From: Myroides odoratus
Lineage (GTDB): Bacteria; Bacteroidota; Bacteroidia; Flavobacteriales; Flavobacteriaceae
DNA: 64,000 bases
NCBI RefSeq assembly: GCF_001549985.1
Contig: NZ_LROZ01000001.1
Coordinates: forward strand, 62,001-126,000
Direction: 5' to 3'
Shown here: positions 44,802-52,886 of the stretch, piece by piece
Numbering within the stretch: the stretch's first letter is position 1
Layout of the letters: each line of letters begins with the position of its first letter
The notes under the pieces: model-generated
Told to the model about the DNA's origin: nothing
The model's database searches: none
The model's input: the letters and a program-made list of their open reading frames with translations, nothing else
Program-made: the position numbers and the translations under genes

Positions 44802-45932
44802 TTACAATCTTTCCCCCAATTGTTTCACCATTTTATTTTTCCAAGAGGCAAATGTACCTGCTAAGATTTGTTGACGTGCTTCACGAACCAACCACATATA
44901 AAAACCTAAATTGTGAATTGATGCAATTTGTTTTCCTAGCGATTCATTAGCCGCAAATAAATGACGTAAATAGGCTTTTGAGTATTCTGTATCAACCCAT
45001 GTATGTCCCATTGCGTCAATTGGAGAAAAGTCATTTTCCCACTTTTTATTCTTGATATTGATAATTCCTTCAGCTGTAAACAACATTCCATTTCGCGCAT
45101 TACGCGTTGGCATTACACAGTCAAACATATCAATACCCAGTGCAATATTTTCTAAAATATTAATTGGAGTACCCACTCCCATCAAATATCTTGGTTTATC
45201 TTCTGGTAAAATAGAAGTAACCACATCAGTCATGGCATACATTTCTTCTGCTGGTTCCCCTACTGATAATCCACCAATGGCATTACCTTCTGCTCCAACA
45301 TTAGCAATATACTCTGCTGATTGTTGGCGTAAATCTTTATAAGTACTTCCTTGAACAATTGGAAATAAAGCTTGTGAATATCCGTATAGTTCTGGTGTTT
45401 TATTAAAATGTGTCACACAACGATCTAACCAACGGTGTGTCATGTGCATCGAGCGTTTTGCATAGCGATAATCACATGGATAAGGGGTACACTCATCAAA
45501 AGCCATGATAATATCCGCTCCAATTGCACGTTGAATTTCCATTACATTTTCTGGAGAGAAGAAGTGATACGATCCATCAATGTGCGATTTGAATTTCACT
45601 CCTTCTTCCTTGATTTTTCTATTCGCAGAAAGGGAATATACTTGGAATCCACCACTATCTGTTAAGATATTGCGGTCCCAATTCATGAATTTGTGCAAAC
45701 CACCTGCTTGCTTTAAGATTTCTACTTTTGGTCGTAGATATAAATGATACGTATTTCCGAGAATAATATCTGGATTAATTTCTTCTTTTAGCTCACGTTG
45801 GTGCACTCCTTTTACTGTTGCTACCGTTCCAACAGGCATGAAAATAGGCGTTTCAATAACACCGTGATCCGTCGTAATTTTTCCAGCACGCGCACGTGAC
45901 TGAACATCAGTATGTAATAATTCGAACTTCAT
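44802..45932 (-). CDS. tgt: Queuine tRNA-ribosyltransferase lacking the zinc-binding cysteines
   Basis: This 376-residue enzyme exchanges guanine 34 of certain tRNAs for preQ1. The nucleophile and base-recognition motifs are intact: DSGGFQVYSL, IMAFDECTPYP, IGGLSVGEP and FDCVMPTRNARNG. The C-terminal zinc site is not. Where the E. coli enzyme has three Cys in a CxCxxC cluster, this one reads DAMGHTWVDTEYS, with no Cys, while the following YLRHL and SIHNL remain. The structural zinc is therefore probably absent. It precedes the LptF/LptG-like gene. Confidence 0.93.
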   Translation of the reverse strand: MKFELLHTDVQSRARAGKITTDHGVIETPIFMPVGTVATVKGVHQRELKEEINPDIILGNTYHLYLRPKVEILKQAGGLHKFMNWDRNILTDSGGFQVYSLSANRKIKEEGVKFKSHIDGSYHFFSPENVMEIQRAIGADIIMAFDECTPYPCDYRYAKRSMHMTHRWLDRCVTHFNKTPELYGYSQALFPIVQGSTYKDLRQQSAEYIANVGAEGNAIGGLSVGEPAEEMYAMTDVVTSILPEDKPRYLMGVGTPINILENIALGIDMFDCVMPTRNARNGMLFTAEGIINIKNKKWENDFSPIDAMGHTWVDTEYSKAYLRHLFAANESLGKQIASIHNLGFYMWLVREARQQILAGTFASWKNKMVKQLGERL

Positions 45933-45963
45933 ATTGTCTATTTACAGCTTGCAAAGATAATTT

Positions 45964-45988
45964 AAAACTAGTCATCAAGCCTAGTTTT
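45964..45988 (-). terminator. Possible terminator of the ABC permease gene
   Basis: AAAACTAG and CTAGTTTT form a perfect 8-bp stem with a 9-base loop, just past the permease stop on the minus strand. The T run is weak. Confidence 0.5.
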
Positions 45989-46006
45989 ACTATTTTTTTC
46001 TATTTT

Positions 46007-47020
46007 CTAAAAAACGCGGTATTTTAATAGTAGCGCAATGACTATTGGAGCACCAAAAATAGCTGTAATAGCATTAATGGGTAAAATCGCATGCGCGTGT
46101 ACTTGTGTGAGCATATCACAAAGCAAAAGAAGCATACTCCCCAACAACATACAAGCGCCAATTAAAGTGCGATGCGTATTTGTTTTCCACAACAAACGCG
46201 CCATATGCGGCACAGCTAATCCAATAAAGGCAATAGGTCCGACAAAGGCTGTTGCTCCACCTGCTAATAAACTAGTGGTGATAATAATTAAATTTCTCGT
46301 TTGCTTCACATTAATTCCCAAAGAAACAGCATATGCATCTCCTAACAATAAGGCATCTAATCTTCGGATTAAAAATAGGGATAATCCAACACCTATACTA
46401 ACCACAAGCAAAAAAAGTAAAATCATTTCTTGGGTTAAATTCCCCAAGCTTCCTGACATCCACACGACATATTTTTTTAGCTGATCTGCCTCACTGAAAT
46501 AAGTCAATACAGCTATAATTGCATTAGCAAAACTACCAAACATCAGCCCCACAATTAGCACTGTAACCGAACTTTTTACTCGATGGGATACGGCTAAAAC
46601 GAGTAGTAATAAAAGGAAACTTCCTATAATAGAGGTAATAAGTAAGGTATAACTAGACATTAAATAAGGTGCGATAAATGCTGGAAGTAGTGCACCTCCC
46701 ATCAACACTAAAGCTACCCCTAACCCTGCTCCTGCACTAATACCCAAGACATAAGATTCTGCCATCGGATTGCGAAACAGTGTTTGCATCAATAGCCCAC
46801 TTAACGCTAGGGCAATACCAACTAAGATTGCTACAAAGGCTTTGGGTAAACGATAATGCAAGACAATATATTCCCATGAGGCTTTCGTCCCTTCTTGCCC
46901 AGTGAGAATGCGAATGACTTCTTTAAAGGGAATATGTACACTACCCCAAGAAAGATTTACGATCAATAGGCAGGCTACCAATATAATTCCCAATCCCCAA
47001 CTTGCTTTTGGTATTCTCAT
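46007..47020 (-). CDS. FecCD/BtuC family ABC transporter permease
   Basis: This 337-residue inner-membrane protein has about ten helices with the BtuC/FecCD pattern: LPKAFVAILVGIALALSGLLMQTLFRNPMAE near the N-terminus, the GISAGAGLGVA loop, the GDAYAVSLGINV coupling helix and GPIAFIGLAVPHMARLLW. It imports siderophore-bound iron, heme or cobalamin together with the adjacent binding protein, which abuts it with no gap. No ATPase gene follows: the next gene downstream is tgt. Confidence 0.9.
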   Translation of the reverse strand: MRIPKASWGLGIILVACLLIVNLSWGSVHIPFKEVIRILTGQEGTKASWEYIVLHYRLPKAFVAILVGIALALSGLLMQTLFRNPMAESYVLGISAGAGLGVALVLMGGALLPAFIAPYLMSSYTLLITSIIGSFLLLLLVLAVSHRVKSSVTVLIVGLMFGSFANAIIAVLTYFSEADQLKKYVVWMSGSLGNLTQEMILLFLLVVSIGVGLSLFLIRRLDALLLGDAYAVSLGINVKQTRNLIIITTSLLAGGATAFVGPIAFIGLAVPHMARLLWKTNTHRTLIGACMLLGSMLLLLCDMLTQVHAHAILPINAITAIFGAPIVIALLLKYRVF

Positions 47021-48160
47021 TTACTGTAATTGTCTATAGAAAAAAGGTTGATAATCAGGTAATAACTCTGGATGTAGTATTTGAATGAGGTCTTTTACAA
47101 CCCAATCCGGTCGAAGGGGCCCCCACTCGTAAAAAAGTGTCCCTCCTGTCTGTCCTTTTGTTGGAGCAAAAGAATATACTTTTCCGTTTTTGAACGCATC
47201 AAATTCTTTGTAATGTGGATTGGCTGCTGCTAAATCACTTAAGGACTCATAATGTCCTGGATTAATCCAAAACTCCGCTTGCTGTCCTTTTTCAAGCACC
47301 TGTTCAAAAGACAAGGCTAAACTCCCTACTCCTGATGTATCTTGCCACAAATAATTTGCTTTTGCATCTTTAAAATACACCGCTGCCCAGCTATTTCCTT
47401 CTGGTAAATACCAAACATCTGAATACATGACTCCACTGACCACTGTTGGTTGATTTTTTGCCTTTTCTACAAGTTGCAAAGCTCCTTTATAAGCGATCAC
47501 AATATCCTCAAAAAATTGATTCGCTTCTTTTTCTTTATCAAATAAAACACCAAAAAGCTTAATCCATTCTGCTTTACCTAGAGGATGTTGTTCTGTCCAA
47601 TCCCCATTATATAAAACGGGAATACCTGCTTGTTCAATGGTGTGTAAGACTTTGTTTCCGTTATCCATAGCAAAAGCCATGAATACATCGGGTGCGATAT
47701 CGACAATCGCCTCTACATTCAAGGCTTCATTTTGTCCTAATTCACGAATATGCCCTCGATCAATCTCCTGTCGCACGGATGCTGTAGAAATATAATCCAA
47801 CCCTGCAAAACCGATAAGCGCCTGAACTTCATCTAATGTTGAAATAGCAGGAATATGCGTAGTCGATGTGCAAGCAATGGTTTGAATGGGAATTTGAATT
47901 TGCGTATACTGTTGTAGAGAATCTGGCACTTTGGCTTGTTCTCTTTTTAAAACATAGGTAAAACGCTCTTTTGCTGATGCCCAGGGTTGAGTAATTTGAA
48001 CCACATAAATTCCATCATAAGCCTTCAATGTGAATCCCTTGGCATACGTAATAAGAGGTTGCTGAGTGGATTGCTCTACTTGTGCTGTCGACTTGTCTTT
48101 ACATTCACTGAACAAAAACAGCAAGGTGAATCCCAAAAAATAAAAAGCTAATTTTTTCAT
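47021..48160 (-). CDS. BtuF/FecB-type ABC substrate-binding lipoprotein
   Basis: This 379-residue lipoprotein (LFSEC, Cys20) has the helical-backbone two-lobe fold of class III binding proteins: TIACTSTTHIPAISTL, VEAIVDIAPDVFMAF and the GIPVLYNGDWTEQHPLGKAEWIKLFGVLF segment that recurs in iron and cobalamin binders. It captures the metal chelate in the periplasm for the adjoining permease. The cargo (siderophore, heme or B12) cannot be told from the sequence. No riboswitch is visible upstream; instead the gene is preceded by a repeat block. Confidence 0.87.
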   Translation of the reverse strand: MKKLAFYFLGFTLLFLFSECKDKSTAQVEQSTQQPLITYAKGFTLKAYDGIYVVQITQPWASAKERFTYVLKREQAKVPDSLQQYTQIQIPIQTIACTSTTHIPAISTLDEVQALIGFAGLDYISTASVRQEIDRGHIRELGQNEALNVEAIVDIAPDVFMAFAMDNGNKVLHTIEQAGIPVLYNGDWTEQHPLGKAEWIKLFGVLFDKEKEANQFFEDIVIAYKGALQLVEKAKNQPTVVSGVMYSDVWYLPEGNSWAAVYFKDAKANYLWQDTSGVGSLALSFEQVLEKGQQAEFWINPGHYESLSDLAAANPHYKEFDAFKNGKVYSFAPTKGQTGGTLFYEWGPLRPDWVVKDLIQILHPELLPDYQPFFYRQLQ

Positions 48161-48242
48161 TTACGCTTGTATTTACTACGCAAAAATAAACTTATTTATT
48201 CGATTAGAAGACGAAGGATTTTGGTACTTGATTTTTGTGAAG

Positions 48243-48440
48243 GTGTGGAGGTGGTGAAATCGAAACGCAGTGAAGATTCATCGAACACCAAAACAAATAT
48301 AAAATAAGTGAGATAGATGGTGAGATTGGTGAGGCGGTGAGGCGGTGAGGCGGTGAAATCGGAACGTAGTGAAGATTCATCGAACACCAAAACAAATATA
48401 AAATAAGTGAGATAGATGGTGAGAGTGGTGAGGCGGTGAG
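48243..48440. repeat. Two 73-bp direct repeats 99 bp apart within GGTGAG array
   Basis: Copies at 48253-48325 and 48352-48424 are identical except at two positions (GAAACGC versus GGAACGT). Each contains GATTCATCGAACACCAAAAC and ends in AGATAGATGGTGAGA. Between and after them lie GGTGAGGC units. Degenerate copies sit at 21552-21683. From 48441 to 48547 the sequence is a run of CACAAAAA- and GCAAA-like words without a gene. The open frames here on the minus strand are repeat artefacts. Confidence 0.88.
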
Positions 48441-48547
48441 AGGAAAAAAAAAGCACAAAATACAAAACTCACAAAAAACAAAAAGCGAACCTCACAAAAA
48501 AGCCTCTCACAAAAAAGCAAATAACAACCCTCACAAAGAGCAAAAGC

Positions 48548-48582
48548 AAAAAAAGGCTATCCTTTCAAATAAAAGAATAGCC
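48548..48582 (-). terminator. Terminator of the Kdo/WaaP-type kinase gene
   Basis: GGCTATTCTTT pairs with AAAGGATAGCC (one G-T pair) on the minus strand and is followed by seven T, 16 bp past the stop. Confidence 0.82.
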
Positions 48583-48598
48583 GAAATCCAAAAAAGCG

Positions 48599-49384
48599 TT
48601 AATTAATATAAAGTCGTTTAAATTTAAACTTTATGTCTTTCTTTTTGTAAAATCTAAATTGGAACTTCACCGTTTCTAACCATAAACGAATAAAAACTTC
48701 CTTGGAGTTTTTTCCAATTAATCGAGCATAGTGCTCTGCCATCTTTTCAATATCATTAATATTGGTGGTTAGATGAGATAAATTTTTCATGCGATGGGAA
48801 AACGACATTTCTTGATCAAATTTCATTCGATTCAAATCGACCAAATAAAACTTATAGGTTCCATCTGGTTGTTTTTGGATTAATGTATTTCCTGGCGAAT
48901 GATCTAAAAAATTAATCCCCTTTTCATGCAATCCATAAGAAAAACGAACAAATTCTTTCAAAATAACATCCCGATTCGGATAATTCTTTTGTATAATTAA
49001 ATCGCGATAGGTAATTTCTGCCTCGACGTACTCCGAAATATAATAGGTGTTTCGAATGGTTGTGGCTGTACTGTATTCAAAATACGCTACCGCTTGCGGG
49101 TTAGCTACGCCCAACTCCTTTAATTTTTCAGCGTGTTCAAATGATCGCAATCCTTTGGGTTTACGAAAAAATTTATACACCCGCTTATTAAATTCATTGG
49201 GAATTTTAAAGGATTTAATAGCAACTCGTTGGCCCGTTGATAAGGTTACTAGCTTAATTGAGTTTCTACTTCCTTTAAAAAGATAGGTAGTTAATGCATC
49301 ATAGTTTTCAATTAGTTTTGTTAATTCTTCTTGTTGATTTTGATATAAGGGGTGAATACGGTGATTTACCCTTAATTGAGTCAT
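48599..49384 (-). CDS. Lipopolysaccharide core kinase family protein (Kdo/WaaP-type)
   Basis: This 261-residue protein has a eukaryotic-like kinase fold of the KdkA/WaaP/Rio-like group: the ATP-binding Lys in RVAIKSFK (about 54), the catalytic loop FLDHSPGNTLIQ with Asp and Asn (about 160), and the metal-binding Asp in FYLVDLNRM. Members phosphorylate sugars in the lipopolysaccharide inner core at the membrane. The neighbours (a binding protein and a long gene-free stretch) do not help assign a substrate. Confidence 0.82.
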   Translation of the reverse strand: MTQLRVNHRIHPLYQNQQEELTKLIENYDALTTYLFKGSRNSIKLVTLSTGQRVAIKSFKIPNEFNKRVYKFFRKPKGLRSFEHAEKLKELGVANPQAVAYFEYSTATTIRNTYYISEYVEAEITYRDLIIQKNYPNRDVILKEFVRFSYGLHEKGINFLDHSPGNTLIQKQPDGTYKFYLVDLNRMKFDQEMSFSHRMKNLSHLTTNINDIEKMAEHYARLIGKNSKEVFIRLWLETVKFQFRFYKKKDIKFKFKRLYIN

Positions 49385-50169
49385 ATTTATTTATTTTTAA
49401 TTCTACACTAAGATACCGCTATTTTAGGAAACTAACTTTGCTCTCTAAAAACACATAAAATACTATATATCAACAAATTAAAACAAAAAAGAACGATTAA
49501 AAAAATATTACACTTTTTTCATTACTACTACTAAATTAAGAACTTCCTTCCTTTACTCTCTTCAAAACCCTGAATACCTTCTACTTTACTCTGATTTTAC
49601 TCTTTTTTAATAAATTTTACTCCTTCCCTTTTTCTATTTTACCCCTCTTCTCCCGTTTCGCTCACTTTTACGGATTTAGCTCTTTTTTAATTCATAGTTT
49701 TTGTTTCTTATGACGAATCCCATTCTTTTTTGTGATTAATGTATTTTCAGTTTGAAACATTCCGAACTAAAAAGTATAAAAAAGACGTTTACTTTCTTTT
49801 TTACTCTATTACATCTCAACTAGGCTTTAATTGTTAAAAATAAGTTAATCAAATACCCCCCTTAAGGCGACTTCACGAAATAATTTTCTTGTTTTTTATA
49901 CTACAATACTATTATTTACGTTAAGAGAATAGTAGAAATAGCCCCTTAAAAAAGCGATTTTTCCAGGGATAAAACGAAGAGCTAACACGCTTCTACAGTA
50001 AATGAATCATGTAGAATGTGCGATTTCAATGTTAATTAAGGAGTTGACCTATAAATTTTACGGATTACCACTTGTTTATTTCAGAATAAAAACTAATTTT
50101 GAGAAAGATAAAAATTAACATTTTATTAAACTTTCACTTTTGTGTAATACTAATACTATGCAACTAAAT
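49385..50169. other. Long gene-free region, pyrimidine-rich on the plus strand
   Basis: No convincing coding frame, tRNA or riboswitch is visible. Bases 49540-49660 contain TTTACTC words at 49552, 49585, 49596 and 49616 and TTTACCC at 49638; several gaps are multiples of 11 bp. TTTTACGGATT occurs twice (49666 and 50056). A perfect plus-strand -7 box, TAACTTTG, is at 49433-49440 with no gene behind it. The region could hold an unannotated small RNA or serve as a long regulatory region for the lipoprotein at 50170. Confidence 0.5.
50135..50142 (+). promoter_or_regulatory. Possible -7 box of the lipoprotein gene at 50170
   Basis: CACTTTTG differs from TAnnTTTG at its first base and lies 27 bp before the ATG at 50170. 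Confidence 0.4.
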
Positions 50170-51198
50170 ATGAAAAAACTTTTATTTCTAGCACTATCAT
50201 TATCAATCCTTTCAACATCTTGTAGTACATCGGATGATCCATTTGTAGAAGTACCACAAGCGCCAAACCTTGACAATGGTTTACTTATTTTAAATCAAGG
50301 AGGTTTACAGTATAATGATGCATCCATAGGATTTTCAAGTTTTGCTTACGATAAATATCATGCTAATATTGCACAAACCGCAGACAAAGTATTAGGAGAT
50401 AACGCTCACAGTATGGCTTTCAAAGACAACAAAGCATTTGTTGTATTAAAAGGATCTAATAAAATTGAGATTTTCAATCGCTATACATTCAAACACGAAG
50501 GAACAATTACAGAAGGTTTAAACCTGCCCTTGTACATTGCTTTCGCGAACAACAAGCTATATGTTACGAATGAAGAAACAAAAGCAGTTAGTGTCTATGA
50601 TGCAAACTACAAATACCTAACTGAAATTAAAATCAATGCACCAATTGGTCAAATTTTAGCATGGCATACTAAATTGTATATACAAAAAAATATATCAGCT
50701 GATAAAAGTGAAATCGTTGTTGTGGATGCAAACTCGCAAATTACCAAAACAATTCCAGTAGAAAAAGAATTAAAAGACCTTGTAACACTAGGTGATTTTG
50801 TTTTCGCTATTTCAAGTACAAGTGATAAATCATTCTTCTATAAGATAGATGCACAAACAGATACGAAAGTAATCGAATTTTTCTCTACAAGAAATTCAGC
50901 AGCAAAGAACTTGCGTTTAGACAATAATGATTTGTATTACACGAGTAACAATTCAGTTTACAAATGGAATCCACATGATACAAACGTACAAGTTGCACCA
51001 GTCTTGACTATTCCAGAAAAAGATTACAATGCAACTTCTACCTTCTATGGTTTCAACGTAATTAAAAATACGATTTACATTGGAGACGCTGGAGACATGA
51101 TGGATCCGAGTAAAGTTTACATCTACCAAAACGGTAAAATGGTTCAAAGTTTTACAGCGGGAATTTTAACAAGTAATTTCTACGCAAACTATAAATAA
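50170..51198 (+). CDS. YncE-like beta-propeller lipoprotein
   Basis: This 342-residue protein starts with a lipoprotein signal (ILSTSC, Cys18) and then shows repeated short blade-like units of the form ...NNKLYVTNEETKAVSVYDANYKY..., the pattern of YncE/DUF5074-type propellers in Bacteroidota surface proteins. Such proteins are often found beside TonB receptors for cobalamin or metals, but none is adjacent. The ATG at 50170 gives a standard signal peptide; an ATG at 50158 would add MQLN and is the alternative. A UUCG-loop terminator follows. Confidence 0.75.
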   Translation: MKKLLFLALSLSILSTSCSTSDDPFVEVPQAPNLDNGLLILNQGGLQYNDASIGFSSFAYDKYHANIAQTADKVLGDNAHSMAFKDNKAFVVLKGSNKIEIFNRYTFKHEGTITEGLNLPLYIAFANNKLYVTNEETKAVSVYDANYKYLTEIKINAPIGQILAWHTKLYIQKNISADKSEIVVVDANSQITKTIPVEKELKDLVTLGDFVFAISSTSDKSFFYKIDAQTDTKVIEFFSTRNSAAKNLRLDNNDLYYTSNNSVYKWNPHDTNVQVAPVLTIPEKDYNATSTFYGFNVIKNTIYIGDAGDMMDPSKVYIYQNGKMVQSFTAGILTSNFYANYK

Positions 51199-51202
51199 TA
51201 GC

Positions 51203-51227
51203 AAAGAGTCCTTCGGGGCTCTTTTTT
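51203..51227 (+). terminator. Terminator of the YncE-like lipoprotein gene
   Basis: AAAGAGTCC and GGGCTCTTT pair (one G-T) around a TTCG tetraloop and end in T, right after the stop codon. Confidence 0.9.
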
Positions 51228-51322
51228 ATTTCCACGTATTTCCATTATATTTTTAAAAAGCGATAATTGTTCAATTATATTTTCTATTTTTACTATAATA
51301 TTAATTTAGTTCGCAAGAAATA

Positions 51323-51541
51323 ATGAAGAACAAAAAAAATTTCACTTACTTCATTGGCGGTATACTGATTGTTAGCTTACTTGTATTGATTGTACAATCC
51401 CAGTATCTCAAAACAACACAAGCACCACCTTCAGAAACCAATCTCGGCACTTTTTCCAATCCAGAAGTTGCTTACCAGGAATGTAAAACTATTTTATCTG
51501 AAGTTTCGAGAGCCTTAAATACTAGCGATACAACTAATTAG
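51323..51541 (+). CDS. Small single-pass membrane protein upstream of DUF4252
   Basis: This 72-residue protein has one membrane helix (about 9-27) and a short extracytoplasmic tail, TFSNPEVAYQECKTILSEVSRALN. That tail resembles the C-terminal NPExAyxExxkaLxxiSxxLN segment of anti-sigma-like membrane proteins that precede DUF4252 genes in flavobacterial sigma-factor loci; the resemblance is from memory and not verified. The usual N-terminal sigma-binding part is missing. It ends 6 bp before the DUF4252 gene, so the pair is an operon. Confidence 0.65.
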   Translation: MKNKKNFTYFIGGILIVSLLVLIVQSQYLKTTQAPPSETNLGTFSNPEVAYQECKTILSEVSRALNTSDTTN

Positions 51542-51547
51542 AATACC

Positions 51548-52072
51548 ATGAAACGAATCGTACCTTATTTGATCTGTTGTTTGATGTTGTTTTCAGTACA
51601 ACTAACATTAGGTCAGGACAGCTTTTCAAAGTTTGAAAAAAACAAAAACATCAACAATGTTGTAGTCAACAAAAAGATGTTTGAAATGATGGCTAACGTA
51701 AAAGTAGAAGCAACGAATACAGAAGAAAAGCTCTATTTTGATTTAATCAAAAAGCTAACCAGCTTACGTGTTTTTAATACAAAAACACAAGAAGTGAAAA
51801 AAGAGATGACCTCGACAATCAATGACTATGTAAAGGCCAAGAACCTCAAAGAATTAGTAAACAAAAAAGACAGTGATTCTAAAGTTATCATTTACATTGA
51901 CCAAACAGGAACGAATCAAAATATTTCAGAACTAGTGATGTACAATGACAGTGTAGATCCAACCAAAGAAACGGTTTTAGTTCACATCACAGGAAATTTT
52001 AGTTTAAAAGAACTTTCCTCCTTAACCAAGAAAATGAATTTACCGCTAGGAAATACCCTAGACAAACTATAA
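51548..52072 (+). CDS. DUF4252 domain protein
   Basis: This 174-residue exported protein has a signal peptide (to about LTLGQ) and the DUF4252 pattern: FSKFEKNKNINNVVVNKKMFEMMA, KKLTSLRVFNTKT near the middle and ISELVMYND followed by VLVHITGNFSLKELSSLTKKM at the end. The function is unknown; family members usually occur with an ECF sigma factor and a membrane partner. Here no sigma gene is present, only the 72-residue protein upstream. A hairpin closes the operon. Confidence 0.82.
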   Translation: MKRIVPYLICCLMLFSVQLTLGQDSFSKFEKNKNINNVVVNKKMFEMMANVKVEATNTEEKLYFDLIKKLTSLRVFNTKTQEVKKEMTSTINDYVKAKNLKELVNKKDSDSKVIIYIDQTGTNQNISELVMYNDSVDPTKETVLVHITGNFSLKELSSLTKKMNLPLGNTLDKL

Positions 52073-52076
52073 AAAC

Positions 52077-52109
52077 AAACGCTCCTTTTAAACAAAGGGG
52101 CGTTTTTTT
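52077..52109 (+). terminator. Terminator of the DUF4252 operon
   Basis: AAACGCTCCTTT pairs with AAAGGGGCGTTT (one G-T pair) around a 5-base loop and runs into seven T, starting 4 bp past the stop. Confidence 0.88.
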
Positions 52110-52128
52110 ATTATTTACAATAAACAAC

Positions 52129-52171
52129 TGACATTTATCAGACTATATTAATATTATTTTTCATAAATTAG
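52129..52171 (+). promoter_or_regulatory. Fnr-type palindrome and -7 box upstream of the 52-residue gene
   Basis: TGACATTTATCA at 52129-52140 is identical to the site between ccoI and the Crp/Fnr gene. Exactly 35 bp downstream (start to start) lies TAAATTAG at 52164-52171, one base off TAnnTTTG. The geometry equals that of the ccoS and ccoI promoters. Confidence 0.6.
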
Positions 52172-52199
52172 TACAGAATAACATAAATAAACACGTATT

Positions 52200-52358
52200 A
52201 TGAACTTAATGAATTTACCTCTGTACAATTTTGCTAATGGCACATTTATGATCATTATCTTTGGATTAGTATGTGTGGGACTTGTCGTAGCAATCTTCAT
52301 GTTTATGGGAGGAAGCCCAAAAAAGAAAGATGATGAAGAAGAAAACAAAATAGAATAA
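52200..52358 (+). CDS. Small membrane protein of the probable Fnr regulon, 52 residues
   Basis: The frame from ATG 52200 to TAA 52356-52358 encodes 52 residues: a short head (MNLMNLPLYNFANGT), one strong membrane helix (about 16-37, FMIIIFGLVCVGLVVAIFMF) and a charged tail (GGSPKKKDDEEENKIE). I do not recognise a family. Support comes from the upstream promoter with the same palindrome and spacing as the cbb3 genes and from a clean terminator 31 bp downstream. It may be a small respiratory subunit or regulator used under low oxygen; that is inference. Confidence 0.7.
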   Translation: MNLMNLPLYNFANGTFMIIIFGLVCVGLVVAIFMFMGGSPKKKDDEEENKIE

Positions 52359-52389
52359 GACAAAGACGATATAGCATTCACGTAAAAAA

Positions 52390-52418
52390 AAATTGTGATG
52401 TGGCAACCATCACAATTT
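52390..52418. terminator. Terminator between the 52-residue gene and the VOC gene
   Basis: AAATTGTGATG (52390-52400) pairs with CATCACAATTT (52408-52418), flanked by A and T runs so that it can act in both directions. Confidence 0.88.
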
Positions 52419-52457
52419 CTTTTTTATTCAATCAGAAGCGAAACATTGTATCGGCTT

Positions 52458-52850
52458 TTATGCCTGCATAGCAGTACACAATTCGATTAGAAAACCATTG
52501 CAATCTGTGACATACGCAACTGTTTGTCCCCATGGTTTTACCTTTACTGGCTCATATATTGAAGCTCCAGCAGCTACTGCTCGCTGCACAGCGTGTTCAA
52601 CATCTTCTACTACAAATCCCAACTCGATTCCCATTACCCGATCTTTATTTACAGTTGTAAATCCTTGGGATAAATTCATCTGTGCTAATTCCTCTGCTGC
52701 AAAAGCCAAGGTGGTATCTCCTGAAATTAATTCACCATAATCTTCTTCTGGGGTAATGAATTTACGTTCAAATCCAAAAGCACTTTCGTAAAACGCAACG
52801 GTAGCTTCAACCTGTTTTACATACATAATAGTATAACTGTACTTGATCAT
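52458..52850 (-). CDS. VOC/glyoxalase family protein
   Basis: This 130-residue protein has two beta-alpha-beta-beta-beta modules of the vicinal oxygen chelate fold: YTIMYVKQVEATVAFYESAFGFERKF at the start and VEDVEHAVQRAVAAGASIYEPVKVKPWGQTVAYVTDCNGFLIELC at the end. The PWGQ-x-VAYVTDxxGF motif is common to this group. Metal ligands are not all recognisable, so it may be a dioxygenase-like enzyme, a glyoxalase or a resistance-type binding protein. It stands alone. Confidence 0.82.
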   Translation of the reverse strand: MIKYSYTIMYVKQVEATVAFYESAFGFERKFITPEEDYGELISGDTTLAFAAEELAQMNLSQGFTTVNKDRVMGIELGFVVEDVEHAVQRAVAAGASIYEPVKVKPWGQTVAYVTDCNGFLIELCTAMQA

Positions 52851-52886
52851 CTTTCCTCATTTAATACTCAAAGATACAACTTGATT

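Noticed and set aside
48196..48465. Two overlapping minus-strand frames of 84-89 residues with a repeated internal segment
   Set aside because: They are created by the two 73-bp repeats; the duplicated protein text mirrors the DNA repeat.
46007..48600. Cobalamin riboswitch for the ABC importer genes
   Set aside because: The upstream DNA is repeat sequence with no B12-box or recognisable aptamer.
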